64,000 nucleotides of DNA from Bin34 sp965219935 (GTDB lineage Bacteria > Chloroflexota > Anaerolineae > Caldilineales > Caldilineaceae). A program made the translations under genes and the position numbers. Each line of letters begins with the position of its first letter. Positions within the stretch are counted from its first letter, which is position 1. Below, one piece after another: positions 43,439 through 52,481 of this stretch. The DNA is taken from NCBI GenBank assembly GCA_965219935.1, contig CBDCOU010000003.1, positions 4,774,001-4,838,000 on the forward strand, in the 5' to 3' direction. The notes beneath the pieces were generated by a model, which made no database searches, had not been told where the DNA came from, and saw nothing but the letters and a program-made list of their open reading frames with translations.

Positions 43439-44647
43439 TCAGTGTTCGGCATCCGTCGGGTCCGCAGTGGCGGAATGCAATACCCGTCCTCCGATCTGCG
43501 GCACCAGCACCAGCAGACATGGCACTGCCAGCAACAGGAACGTGGTTTGGATGCCAAACTGCTCCGACAGGAACCCGGCAACGAACGGCCCCGTGAACAT
43601 GCCGACGCCGTAGACGGCTTGGTGCAGGCCCATGGCGGCGGTCCTCTCGTGGTCCGATACGTGCCTGATGCTCAGGCCCATGAGCGTTGGATAGCCAATG
43701 CCGGTGGCCAACCCGACAAGTCCCTGTGCCAGGAACAGCCACCAGACCGTGGGGGACCACGCGGCCAGCAAGGTGGCCATGCCCAACAGCAAAAACCCCG
43801 TACGCACCAGATTGCGCGCCCCAAGTCGGTTGACGAATGCGGCCGTGGCCGACAAGCCCACCAAGTTGACTGCCATGAAGACGGTCATGAGGAGGCCGAC
43901 CTCTATGTCGGAGGCACCCATGTTTCCCGCCAGGATGGGGATAAAGCTGAAGGTCACGGCCCAGTTCACGAACTGGGAGCCGGCATTCAGCAGTGCCGGA
44001 AACAACACGTGGGGGCGCGAGGCAAGGGCCGCGATGGGGCGGAGTGAAGGCTTGGTCGGAGCGCGGGGCGTTTCCCTGACCAACAGCATCAACACCAAGG
44101 CCAGAACGGCTGCAACCGCCGCCAGGTTGAAGGCCAGGGAATAGCCGCCGGCACTGTTGAGGAAGCCGGTGGAACCGGTGGCAAGGATCCGTGCTGCGCC
44201 GCCGACCATGGCCATTAACGCAGTGGCCCGGATGGCTTGTGCCGGTGGAAAGAAACGGCTGAACACCACCACGATGGGTACCCACGTGGCCGCGGCCAAG
44301 CCGGTGACGCTCCGGCCAACTCCAATCCAAAAGATGTTGTCGGCGAATCCAATCAGCCAAGCCCCCAACGCCGTAAGCAGGTAGCCAAAGAGGATGAAAG
44401 GTTTGGCCTGTCCCAGGAGATCGCTCGTTACACCCACGGGAAAGCGCAGGAGGGCCTGCCAGAAGCCGTACATCGACAGGACAAGGCCAATTACGCCCAA
44501 ATGGCTGCTGTACTGCTTCACGTAAATGGGAAGGGTCGGTGCATAGAGATAAAGACCGACCCAGTAGCAGAAGACGGCACCGGTGAACACTGCAATCTGC
44601 CCTCTGGACGCGCGGCTGGAAGAGTGGGTCTGCATGGAGCGTGACAT
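43439..44647 (-). CDS. MFS transporter
   Basis: A 402-residue, 12-helix major facilitator. ATG 44647 (MSRSMQTHSSS) starts a short polar leader before helix 1 (QIAVFTGAVFCYWVGLYLYAP). The loop between helices 2 and 3 reads RFPVGVTSDLLGQAKPFILFG, given as RFPVG then SDLLGQ, matching the G-x-x-x-D-x-x-G-R-R type motif in weakened form; GIGYPTLMGLSIRHV in the second half fits the family. Drug- or metabolite-efflux carriers look like this. The gene diverges from an acetoacetate-decarboxylase-like gene (168-base gap), so it may move the product or substrate of that locus. The longer frame to 46648 reads through other genes and is not real. Confidence 0.88.
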   Translation of the reverse strand: MSRSMQTHSSSRASRGQIAVFTGAVFCYWVGLYLYAPTLPIYVKQYSSHLGVIGLVLSMYGFWQALLRFPVGVTSDLLGQAKPFILFGYLLTALGAWLIGFADNIFWIGVGRSVTGLAAATWVPIVVVFSRFFPPAQAIRATALMAMVGGAARILATGSTGFLNSAGGYSLAFNLAAVAAVLALVLMLLVRETPRAPTKPSLRPIAALASRPHVLFPALLNAGSQFVNWAVTFSFIPILAGNMGASDIEVGLLMTVFMAVNLVGLSATAAFVNRLGARNLVRTGFLLLGMATLLAAWSPTVWWLFLAQGLVGLATGIGYPTLMGLSIRHVSDHERTAAMGLHQAVYGVGMFTGPFVAGFLSEQFGIQTTFLLLAVPCLLVLVPQIGGRVLHSATADPTDAEH

Positions 44648-44815
44648 CTGCGTTGCAGGACGGGGAACCGGCCGGTTGCCGACAGTCCCGGGGATGGGAG
44701 GGACCGTCTGTAGACTAAACTCAAGTGGTCTGTTTCCGGCAGTCGCGGTTGGTCCGCGTTGGGTTTGCAGGACGGCCGCGTCGGGGCATGGCGATGTTTC
44801 GGACAGGAGGCTTGG

Positions 44816-45646
44816 ATGAGCGATTCGTTGTTTGCACCGGACATGTGGCGCATGCCCTATTGTTTTGGCCCTGCCACCGGACCACGGCGGGGACCGGACG
44901 GGCGGCGCTTTATGAATGAGGACTCCCCGTCTTCGGTTTCCCATTCCGTTGCCTTCCGCACGCATCCGGAACTGCTGCAGCAGTTGTGCCCTCCCCGATT
45001 CAGCCTGGGGCACTCCCCCGTGGTCACGGTCACCGCAACCTACATGTCGAACATCGAATGGCTGGCCGGCCGCGGGTATGCGGTCCTGGGCGCCACCTTC
45101 CCGGCCGAATTCCACGGGAACAGGGACTCGGTGCACGGATCCTTCCTGACCGTGCTCTGGGAGAACCTGACCGATCCCATCATCACCGGGCGGGAAGAGC
45201 TTGGTTTCGCCAAGATCTATTGCGAACTGCCGCCGCCGCGCACAATCGGCAAGGACACGACCTGCGAGGCCGCTTGGCTGGGCTATCGCTTCCTGGAGAT
45301 GAGCCTGACCGACATGGAAGCGGTTGATCCCGCGTCCGTGCCGCCGCCGGCACACCGCAACGATGGGCAACTGCACTACAAGTACATGCCCCGCACCGGC
45401 GAATGGGGCACGGCGGACTGCGAGTATGCGGTCCTCACTCCGGCCGCGACGCCCAACAGCAAGGTAAAGGCCATGTGGAAGGGCAACGGGCGCCTGGAGT
45501 TCCGGCGGCCCCGGTGGGAAGACATGCCCACCCAGTACCAGGTGGTCAACGGTCTGGCGGACTTGGAACCGCTGGAGTTTCTGGGAGCCACCACCACACA
45601 TACAGTGGGCTCGAAGGACCTGTCCGACCAGCGCATTCTGGAGTAG
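44816..45646 (+). CDS. acetoacetate-decarboxylase-like protein
   Basis: A 276-residue protein with GGAGG 7 bases ahead of ATG 44816; the in-frame start at 44759 is not needed. The ADC core is seen in GREELGFAKIYCELP (125-139), where the family has Glu-Glu-x-Gly-x-Pro-Lys-Lys. Lys133 is the Schiff-base Lys candidate and Glu127-Glu128 precede it; the Pro of the motif is Ala and the second Lys is Ile. Many relatives act as aldolase-dehydratases rather than decarboxylases. It is followed 116 bases later by the AsnB-like gene. The longer length and altered motif suggest an uncommon substrate. Confidence 0.8.
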   Translation: MSDSLFAPDMWRMPYCFGPATGPRRGPDGRRFMNEDSPSSVSHSVAFRTHPELLQQLCPPRFSLGHSPVVTVTATYMSNIEWLAGRGYAVLGATFPAEFHGNRDSVHGSFLTVLWENLTDPIITGREELGFAKIYCELPPPRTIGKDTTCEAAWLGYRFLEMSLTDMEAVDPASVPPPAHRNDGQLHYKYMPRTGEWGTADCEYAVLTPAATPNSKVKAMWKGNGRLEFRRPRWEDMPTQYQVVNGLADLEPLEFLGATTTHTVGSKDLSDQRILE

Positions 45647-45762
45647 ACCAGTTGACTGTTGCACTCCGGTTGGCTGCCGGCACAGAGGTCGGATGCCCAA
45701 TCGGATGCCTGTTCCGGGTTCGGTGGACCGTCCGCGTTGAGGCATAGATCGGGCGCGACCCC

Positions 45763-47649
45763 ATGGGCTACCTTTTTGGCGTTGCCGGTGCAGTTCCCGG
45801 TGAGCAACTGCGACGGCAGCTGACCACCCTGTGTGAGGCAGTGAACCCGACCGGGGAACTGTCGAGCCAGGAGTTGGATGTCCCGGGTTTCGCCTGTGCG
45901 GACCTGAATCACCAGCGGGAACTGCCGCTGGCGGGGACTCTGGTGCAGGAGCGGGGGCCGTCGTCGTTGCTGGCCGTCTCAGCCTGTCTGGACAACCGAA
46001 AGGAGCTGGTGGGCGACCTGGAGTTGCCGGCGGCCGAGGCACTCCGGTTGTCCGACCCGGAACTCGCGTCGCTGGCCTGGCGCCGTTGGGGGGATGCTTG
46101 CCGCGATCGCCTGATCGGGGACTGGATCTGCATCGAGTGGGACGGTGAACGCCGCCGCCTGACGCTGCTGCGGGATCACAACGGCAACAGCATCCTCTAC
46201 TTCGCTTGCAAGGCCGGCATGATGGCGTTTGGCACTTCGGGACGCGCCCTGTTGGCGTTGCCCTGGGTTTCGAATCGGCTGGATGAACTGTCCCTGGCCT
46301 GCATCGTCGCCAACATGGAGCCGGTCGGCCGCAGGACCGTCTATGCGGACCTGTGTCGGCTTCCGCCGGGATGGATGGCAACGCTGGACGGTCGCGAAAG
46401 TCGGCTGCAACGGTACTGGTTCCCCGAAGACACACCGCTGTGGGAGGGACAGGGAAGTTCGGTCTATCAGGAAGCCCTGCGCACCGGCATTGCCGATGCA
46501 GTGGGCCGCATGGTCGTCCGGGCCGAATCCCCGGCCATACAGCTGAGTGGCGGTCTCGACTCGGGTGCGGTGGCCTGGGGTACCAGCCAGGCACATCTTC
46601 CGTCAAAGGGCGTGGCCGGTTACTGTTCGGTGCCTGTTCATGACACACAAGCAGCGTGGCCTGCCGAGGCGGTTGCCAACGAGCTCCCGCTGGCCGAGGA
46701 AATCGGTCGGGCGACCGGTGTGGACCCTGTGCACGCCGTACCCGCTACTGGAGTGTCGGTGCTGGACGGCATTCGTTGGATGCTCGACGTGCGCCTGGAA
46801 CCCAGCATCGGTGCCGGGAACATGTACTGGATTTCCGCGCTGTTCCGGGAGGCCAAGGCACGGGGCCACGACCTGATCCTGACCGGTCAGCAAGGGAACG
46901 GGACCATTTCCTGGTATGGCAGACCCTGGTCGCGTTCCTTCGGAGAGTTGTGGCGGCACCGTTCGCCGGCCGGAGCCGTGCAGCACAAGCTGCTAAGGCC
47001 ATTGCTGGCGCGGATGGGGCGCGACGGAGTCAACCGATGGCGGATCGGCTCCGAACCCTGGCTCGCGGGCACCTTGATCCGTCCGGACTTCGCCCGGAAG
47101 GTTCATCTCCGGGAATACATCGCCGAAGAGGCCTACGGGTTTTGGTTTCACTCGTTCGCGATGGACCCGCGGATTGACCGGTGGCGGGTCATTGAGGCCG
47201 GACAGTCCCGCGTGGGAGGACGTTGGGCCGAAGGCGCGGATGCCCTCGGTCCGCGTGTCCGGGACCCGACTGCCACCAAGGACCTGGTGGAATTGTCGCT
47301 GTCCATTCCCGATCGGGAATGGTCCGGGCCGGCAGGAGCGCAGCGTTGGCTTGTTCGTCAGGCCATGCAGGGCCTGTTGCCGAACTCCGTGACCGGGTCG
47401 CTGGCAAGGGGAAGGCAGGCAGCCGATATCGTGCAACGGCTGCTGTCCGATACTCCTGCCGTTGAGGATCTGTTGGACAGATGCACTCCCAACTCCCAGG
47501 TGGCCCAATACCTGGACATGGAACGGAGCCGGACGACCTGGCAGGCCCTCTCCAGTGAACCGTTCACCTACCGGCTTCAGCAACGGTGCCTGCAGGAGCT
47601 GATCCCGGCCATCACATTGGCCATGTTCCTCGAACAACGACAGCCTTGA
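45763..47649 (+). CDS. asparagine-synthetase-like amide ligase lacking the N-terminal Cys
   Basis: A 628-residue protein with the AsnB two-domain layout. The N terminus starts MGYLFGVAG, so the Cys2 nucleophile needed for glutamine hydrolysis is absent, as in lasso-peptide cyclases and beta-lactam synthetases. The Ntn-like half has DWICIEWDGERRRLTLLRD (ends given: Asp120 to Asp138). The synthetase half has the PP-loop QLSGGLDSGA (Ser262-Ser267) and RVRDPTATKDLVELSLSIP, a stretch common in the lasso-cyclase and related groups. It should adenylate a carboxylate and form an amide within a small molecule or peptide. It is convergent with a PhyH oxygenase gene (19 bases apart). RiPP maturase genes lie 36 kb away. 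Confidence 0.85.
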   Translation: MGYLFGVAGAVPGEQLRRQLTTLCEAVNPTGELSSQELDVPGFACADLNHQRELPLAGTLVQERGPSSLLAVSACLDNRKELVGDLELPAAEALRLSDPELASLAWRRWGDACRDRLIGDWICIEWDGERRRLTLLRDHNGNSILYFACKAGMMAFGTSGRALLALPWVSNRLDELSLACIVANMEPVGRRTVYADLCRLPPGWMATLDGRESRLQRYWFPEDTPLWEGQGSSVYQEALRTGIADAVGRMVVRAESPAIQLSGGLDSGAVAWGTSQAHLPSKGVAGYCSVPVHDTQAAWPAEAVANELPLAEEIGRATGVDPVHAVPATGVSVLDGIRWMLDVRLEPSIGAGNMYWISALFREAKARGHDLILTGQQGNGTISWYGRPWSRSFGELWRHRSPAGAVQHKLLRPLLARMGRDGVNRWRIGSEPWLAGTLIRPDFARKVHLREYIAEEAYGFWFHSFAMDPRIDRWRVIEAGQSRVGGRWAEGADALGPRVRDPTATKDLVELSLSIPDREWSGPAGAQRWLVRQAMQGLLPNSVTGSLARGRQAADIVQRLLSDTPAVEDLLDRCTPNSQVAQYLDMERSRTTWQALSSEPFTYRLQQRCLQELIPAITLAMFLEQRQP

Positions 47650-47668
47650 AGATCCAAGGCAGCCAACT

Positions 47669-48448
47669 TCAGGCAAACAGGGACGGGAAGTACCGATAGG
47701 GGTCTCCCGGCTCGCCGAACAGGATTTCCTGGCGATCCGTCAGTGTGACGCTGTCCGGTATCTGGACACGGGATGACTTCCAGGCCATGTGGGACACACA
47801 GTACTTGTACAGGAGCGAGCGTCGTCCCGCCTTGCTGCGCCAAGCCGCGGTGCCATGGGTCAGCGACTCCGTGAACAGGGTGACGGAACCGGCCGGGGCA
47901 TGGGGCATGACCACCGCCGGCGATGTTTCGGGTGCATCGAAGATGGCACGGGGAATCTTGTAGTTGCTCTTGTGGCTGCCGGGAATGCAGCAAAAGCCCC
48001 CCATGTCGGGCCCGGAATCGGTCAGGTTCCAGGTTACCACCATGAAGCCGTTGTAGATCTGGTTGGACTTGAAGGCGTAGTACTCGCCTTCCTCCACACC
48101 CGAGAACGGTGAAGTGGCGCCGTAGTCGGCATGCAGCATGCCGCGGTGCATCCCTTCCTCCATGCAGATGCCATAAATCCGGTCCAGTCGGAAGCAGTCC
48201 CCGAGCTGCTGCCGGAGAATGGGCATCACCTTTTCATGGTCGAGGAGGTTGCAGAACGGTTCGCCCCAGTCCAGGAAGCCCGGCCCGTCCGGCGCACTTC
48301 CGAATCGTTCCCTGGATCCCTCTTCCGGTAGCTGGTGCTCGTCCAGGATGGCGTTGATGGTCGCCACTTCGTCGGTGCTGAGAGCGTTCTCGATGACCAG
48401 GTATCCCTGAAGATCGAACAGGTATTGCTGAACGGTGTCAAGGCTCAT
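47669..48448 (-). CDS. phytanoyl-CoA dioxygenase family (PhyH) oxygenase
   Basis: A 259-residue Fe(II)/2-oxoglutarate oxygenase starting MSLDTVQQYLFDLQGYLVI, the usual PhyH opening. The iron triad is His106-x-Asp108 (MLHADYG) and His198 (ESLTHGT), and Arg209 or Arg210 (KAGRRSLL) would bind 2-oxoglutarate. The HxD occurs with GGFCCIPGSHK, also typical. It hydroxylates an unknown substrate. It ends 19 bases from the end of the AsnB-like gene on the other strand; the pair with the ADC-like gene may form one pathway. All key residues are present, so it should be active. Confidence 0.87.
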   Translation of the reverse strand: MSLDTVQQYLFDLQGYLVIENALSTDEVATINAILDEHQLPEEGSRERFGSAPDGPGFLDWGEPFCNLLDHEKVMPILRQQLGDCFRLDRIYGICMEEGMHRGMLHADYGATSPFSGVEEGEYYAFKSNQIYNGFMVVTWNLTDSGPDMGGFCCIPGSHKSNYKIPRAIFDAPETSPAVVMPHAPAGSVTLFTESLTHGTAAWRSKAGRRSLLYKYCVSHMAWKSSRVQIPDSVTLTDRQEILFGEPGDPYRYFPSLFA

Positions 48449-48772
48449 GTCGATGGGCTCCGTATCCGTAAGGGTTGGCAGGTGATGGCTTCATGCAGTG
48501 CCGGCAAGATGAACGCCGGGGCCGGTTCGCCCCAGGAGCCGTCGCGCGGACACGCCGTAGGCTGTGATCGTACATCGTCCCGCAGAGAGACGATTGTTCG
48601 GTGTGGCGGGCATGGCGACTGCCGGCACCGAACAAGCTGGAACGGGATGGATGGCCGCCTCCGGCATCCCGCCGGCCGTTAAACAGGTCAATTCAAGGCG
48701 GGTTGTCCAGAGTTGAGTTGAAACCGCATCGCGGGAGCGGGAGTCCCCATCGGACTTGGAATGGGAGACTGA
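48449..48772. other. intergenic, no gene recognised
   Basis: About 320 bases between two leftward genes. It must contain the promoter of the PhyH gene. No ORF with family features, tRNA-like fold or clear terminator is seen. Confidence 0.5.
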
Positions 48773-49804
48773 CTACTTGGGGTCGTAGCGTGTTGCCTTC
48801 TCCAGAGTCGGGATGAAGTTGGCCAGGTTTGTGAACTGAAAGGGGCTCGTCTTGGCGATGTTCCGGACCTGACTGTCCGAGGCCGCGGAAGCCACCAAAA
48901 TGGTCCGCTCGGGCACCACGTTCAACCGCCGCCGGATCTGGTGCATCTTCTTGCGCCGGGCCAAGGTGTTCTTGGCGGTTGTGCATTCGATCCACAGCGG
49001 CTCGTCCTCTTCCAGCACGAACAGATCCAGCTCGTGCTTGTTGCCGTCGTTGGCGATCTTGGCATTCATCAGAATCGAGTAACGGGCATTGCTGTCGTGC
49101 AGGAACTCGTCCAGCCGGCTGCCGACGAACTGTTCGAGCCAGTAGCCTTTCAGGAACCGGACCCCGTCCTTGGTGAGCGTGACCCGCAGACGCTGCGTTC
49201 CATCGCGTTGTTCGAACTTGTCCAAATACTTGGTGCGTTTCAGCATTTGGCAGAGATTGACGGAGTGGCTGTACTCCTTGGATGTCCTGTCGCCGAGATC
49301 CACCACCAGCGGCTCCTCCGCCTTGCTCCGGCTCAACTGATTGAACAGGGGGGCCAGCGATGTCGAGTGCCGCCGACCAAGGAAGCGGCAGGTTTCGGTG
49401 ACCTGCTCGTCGATCGTGTCCTGGTAGTCCTCGATGACATAACCACGATCAGTCAGATAGTCGGCGGCAGGCTTGGACACGCCTGTAACGGCCACGGGCA
49501 CCGGTGCCTTGCGCGATTGCCGTTGACCGGTGCGGGCGCGTGTGCGCGTGGCCCCGGCTTGGGTCTTGGGGGCACCCTTGGCCGCTCTTTTCGCTGGCTG
49601 TCTGGCCTGGGTTCTTGGACGCGCCTGGCTTGCCCGCGGCTGCTCTGGCCGAGCCTGGGCCGGTTGAGCGGCGGTCGTACGCTCTTGCTGCAGCCTGCGG
49701 ATGTCACCGCGCAGACTCCGCACCTCAGCCGTGAGTGCCTCCAGGGCCAAGGTCAGATTCTGCAGAATTTCATGCGTCTCCTTTCCGGAGCGGAACAGGT
49801 TCAC
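48773..49804 (-). CDS. coiled-coil protein with PD-(D/E)XK-like C-terminal domain
   Basis: A 343-residue protein of unusual build. Residues 1-42 form a heptad-like helix (LTLALEALTAEVRSLRGDI). Residues 45-102 are an Ala/Pro/Arg/Gln-rich basic linker, likely disordered. Residues 105-225 hold two small helical or winged-helix units (VNLCQMLKRTKYLD, RLRVTLTKDGVRFLKG). The last 115 residues resemble the nuclease part of DUF1887/Card1-type proteins: HELDLFVLEEDEPLWIECTTAK, where Asp260 and Glu273 fit the metal site. The expected E-x-K Lys (275) is Thr, and the nearest Lys is 278. A defence or repair nuclease is possible. It has an RBS-like GGAAAGGAG upstream. Confidence 0.7.
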   Translation of the reverse strand: MNLFRSGKETHEILQNLTLALEALTAEVRSLRGDIRRLQQERTTAAQPAQARPEQPRASQARPRTQARQPAKRAAKGAPKTQAGATRTRARTGQRQSRKAPVPVAVTGVSKPAADYLTDRGYVIEDYQDTIDEQVTETCRFLGRRHSTSLAPLFNQLSRSKAEEPLVVDLGDRTSKEYSHSVNLCQMLKRTKYLDKFEQRDGTQRLRVTLTKDGVRFLKGYWLEQFVGSRLDEFLHDSNARYSILMNAKIANDGNKHELDLFVLEEDEPLWIECTTAKNTLARRKKMHQIRRRLNVVPERTILVASAASDSQVRNIAKTSPFQFTNLANFIPTLEKATRYDPK

Positions 49805-49943
49805 TTCGACACCTTGCTTGTTATTTGTTATCTATTTGGATGATAGGTGGCGGCCCCGCCGAATAGGTGAATTCAGCGCTTTTCCAGGGCCATGTTGTTT
49901 GCGTTTGCACTTGCAGGAATTGAAACTCCCGGACTGTTGGGGC

Positions 49944-50933
49944 CTATGGTGCTGCCTGGACCAGAACTTCCGGGTTGAGCGGGTTGTGGGGCTCCTTGCC
50001 GGCGAAGAACCGCAGGATTTCCTCCACGGCCATGGCTTCGATGCGTTCGCGCGCCTCCACCGTGGTGGTGGCGGAGTGGGGCGTAGCCACCAGCTTGGGA
50101 TGGGTCCTAAGCCGCGAACCCACAGGGAGTGGTTCAGGGTCGAACACGTCGAGGCCCGCTCCCGCCAGCTTGCCGGAGTCCAAGGCATCCAACAGGGCGT
50201 CGCCGTCGACCAGGGGACCGCGGGCCAGGTTGAACAGGAACGCACCGTCCTTCATCTGCGCGATGGTCTCCCGGTTGATCATGTGGCGCGTGGACGGGAT
50301 GGACGGCGCATGCAGGGACAGGAAGTCGGCTTGGGTCAGGACCTCCGAAACGGAGGCCAGTTCCACTTCCAGGCCGGTTGCGGCCACGGCCTCCTCGGTC
50401 ATGATGGGATCGTGGGCCACGACCCGCATGCCGAATCCACGTTGGCAGATATGGGCCACGCGCTGACCGATGCGCCCAAAGCCCATCAATCCCAGGGTCT
50501 GGCCCATCAGTTCGCGGCCCATGGGCACGCCCCTGGGTGCGAACCGGCCCTCGGCCAGCTGGGCGGCACCCTCCGGAACCCGTTTGGCACAGGCCAGCAT
50601 CAGGGCAATAGTGTGTTCCGCGGTCGATTCGGTCGGACCGGCCGGGGTATTGCAGAACAGGACTCCGGCCGCGGTGGCGTCCTCGGTCACCACGTTGTCC
50701 GTGCCAATGCCGGTGCGGACAAGAATCTCGAGGTTGGGGAGGCGTCGGAACACTTCCGTGTCGTAGCGGAGACCCGAACTGGCCAGGATGGCCTGGGCTT
50801 CGACAGCCGTGGCCACGGGGTCCGGGTGCCCCTTGTCGGGAACCAGGATCTCCACGTCCGGGCCAAACGCCTGCAGCGCGTCGGACAACTGTTGGATTTC
50901 GCACCAGACGGCGGTCAACCGGGATTTGGGCAT
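49944..50933 (-). CDS. D-2-hydroxyacid dehydrogenase
   Basis: A 329-residue NAD-dependent dehydrogenase of the SerA/D-isomer-specific class. The NAD loop is GFGRIGQR (151-158). Catalytic Arg238 (NLARGPLVDG), Glu267 (FDPEPLP) and His286 (TPHSAT) are all present. The substrate strand is VRTGIGTDNV, as in phosphoglycerate dehydrogenase-like enzymes. It has no C-terminal ACT domain, so it is not the allosteric SerA form. The gene follows a sulfatase in the same direction with a 57-base gap, which fits a role in oxidising or reducing a 2-hydroxy acid released from sugar breakdown; this is inference. Confidence 0.9.
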   Translation of the reverse strand: MPKSRLTAVWCEIQQLSDALQAFGPDVEILVPDKGHPDPVATAVEAQAILASSGLRYDTEVFRRLPNLEILVRTGIGTDNVVTEDATAAGVLFCNTPAGPTESTAEHTIALMLACAKRVPEGAAQLAEGRFAPRGVPMGRELMGQTLGLMGFGRIGQRVAHICQRGFGMRVVAHDPIMTEEAVAATGLEVELASVSEVLTQADFLSLHAPSIPSTRHMINRETIAQMKDGAFLFNLARGPLVDGDALLDALDSGKLAGAGLDVFDPEPLPVGSRLRTHPKLVATPHSATTTVEARERIEAMAVEEILRFFAGKEPHNPLNPEVLVQAAP

Positions 50934-50990
50934 TGGGACTGGCGTTCCCCTTCGAGGTGGTTGGCTGATGGTGGAACAGAGTGGTGGCGC

Positions 50991-52481
50991 CTACGTTTCC
51001 AGTCCGGAGTGGATGGGGCGTCCGCCGTATTGTTCGAGATTGTCGGCATGGCCTTCCCGCCCGGTGGCGCGCAGGCGCTCCAGGTACTCGGGCCAGTAGG
51101 GATGGTTGGTGTTGGCATGGTGGGGGCCGCCTTCGGCCATTACCCCCCAGAAGGGATCCCCGCGCTCGGAAGTTCCCATCTGGTCCCCCATCCACTGGTC
51201 CAGGCGCAGGAGTCCGGCCCCCAGCATGTCGGGGCGGGCTGCGGCCAGATTGTGCTGCTCATGGGGATCGTCGGCCAGGTTGAACAGCATGTAGGCCGGC
51301 AGCTCCTTGAGGCCGGTGTGATAGGTCCGGAGCAGAAGCCAGTCATCCCAGCGCACGCTGCGCTGGCAGCTCCAGGCTCCGTTGCTGAGCACGAGATAGG
51401 GGCGTTCCCCGCCGCCGTCCGAACTCAGTGCGCCGGCGAAGCTTTGGCCCTGCCAGAAGTCGGGACACTCGCCATCCACCAGATCCATGAGCGTGGCCGG
51501 CAGATCCACGTTGTAGTTGAACTGGCCGCGGATCGTTCCCTCCTGCCCGTTGGTTACCCCGGGCCAGCGCACGATGAGAGGCACCCTGTTGGTGATGTGG
51601 TCGGCGAGCTGGTGGTCGCCCCACACGTTGAGCTCGCCGTGGTTCTCCCCGTGGTCGGCCGAAATGACGATGGCCGTCTCCTCGTAAATGCCTAGGTCCT
51701 TCAGATCCTGGATCAGCTTGCCGACATAGTGGTCCGCGTACCGGATGCCCGTGTCGTAGCCGTCCAGGTGGGCCTTGGCATCCGCCAGCGTCCCGATGCT
51801 GCCCGCGCCCATGGTTGAAACCGGGGACAGGCGGTCGTTCAGCCCGGGCACCTCGGTGGCGCTGTGCGGCCCGTAGGAGGCGTTCTGGCGGTCGATCAGA
51901 TCCTGGGTAATCCAGGGATCCATCGGCTCGTCGGCGAACGGGTTGCCGAAGTCCTCGGGATGGTCGTAGGGGGTGTGGGGATCCCAGAAGTTGACGTGGA
52001 GGAACCAATTGTCGTTGCGGCCGTTGGCTTCCAGCCAGCGTTTGGCCGGGGGATACATCTCGTCCGCGTTCTCCAGGCCGTTGCCGCCCGTGTCGTAGGT
52101 TTCGCTGAACCCGTACCAGACCTGGTACGCCGTGTGCCGGTTCGGGAACGGGCTGATGCTGGCGGTGTGGTAGCCGGCCTGCCGCAGGGCGCTGGCAAGA
52201 GTCCCTTGTGCCAGCCGGGACCGAAACGCGCGTCCCGCTCCCTGGGGCGTCATGTCGGCGTACAGGCCTCCGTGGTTCACCACGCCGGTGCGGATGCCGA
52301 ACTGGCCCGTGAACAGGGCGGTGCGACTGGGCAGGCAGGGCGTGTCGGAGGCGTAGTAGTTGGTGAAGCGGACACCCTCGGACGCCACCGCGTCGATGTT
52401 GGGCGACGTGTTTCGGTGATAGCCGTAGCAGGACAGGTGGTCTGGACGCAGCGAATCAATGTCGATGTAGAGGATGCGCAT
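50991..52481 (-). CDS. type I sulfatase (formylglycine-dependent)
   Basis: A 496-residue sulfatase. ATG 52481 (MRILYIDIDSLRPDHLSCYG) puts the metal-binding Asp residues at 7 and 9 as in the family; the frame to 52520 adds a non-homologous piece. The modification motif is Cys49-Leu-Pro-Ser-Arg53, so a formylglycine can be made by a maturing enzyme (not in the window). A second metal patch, SADHGENHGE, is present. There is no signal peptide, so it may act in the cytoplasm on sulfated oligosaccharides after import. It precedes a 2-hydroxyacid dehydrogenase gene. The exact ester is unknown. Confidence 0.9.
   Translation of the reverse strand: MRILYIDIDSLRPDHLSCYGYHRNTSPNIDAVASEGVRFTNYYASDTPCLPSRTALFTGQFGIRTGVVNHGGLYADMTPQGAGRAFRSRLAQGTLASALRQAGYHTASISPFPNRHTAYQVWYGFSETYDTGGNGLENADEMYPPAKRWLEANGRNDNWFLHVNFWDPHTPYDHPEDFGNPFADEPMDPWITQDLIDRQNASYGPHSATEVPGLNDRLSPVSTMGAGSIGTLADAKAHLDGYDTGIRYADHYVGKLIQDLKDLGIYEETAIVISADHGENHGELNVWGDHQLADHITNRVPLIVRWPGVTNGQEGTIRGQFNYNVDLPATLMDLVDGECPDFWQGQSFAGALSSDGGGERPYLVLSNGAWSCQRSVRWDDWLLLRTYHTGLKELPAYMLFNLADDPHEQHNLAAARPDMLGAGLLRLDQWMGDQMGTSERGDPFWGVMAEGGPHHANTNHPYWPEYLERLRATGREGHADNLEQYGGRPIHSGLET

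Noticed and set aside
45653..45748. A 31-codon ORF just before the AsnB-like gene as a lasso precursor
   Set aside because: The TTG start has no ribosome-binding site. There is no Thr at the second-last leader position followed by Gly, and no Asp/Glu 7-9 residues after a plausible core start.
43439..46648. A 1069-residue leftward ORF covering the MFS gene and beyond
   Set aside because: Only the last 402 residues match a family; the rest is antisense to the ADC-like and AsnB-like genes, with Arg/Pro-rich shadow composition.
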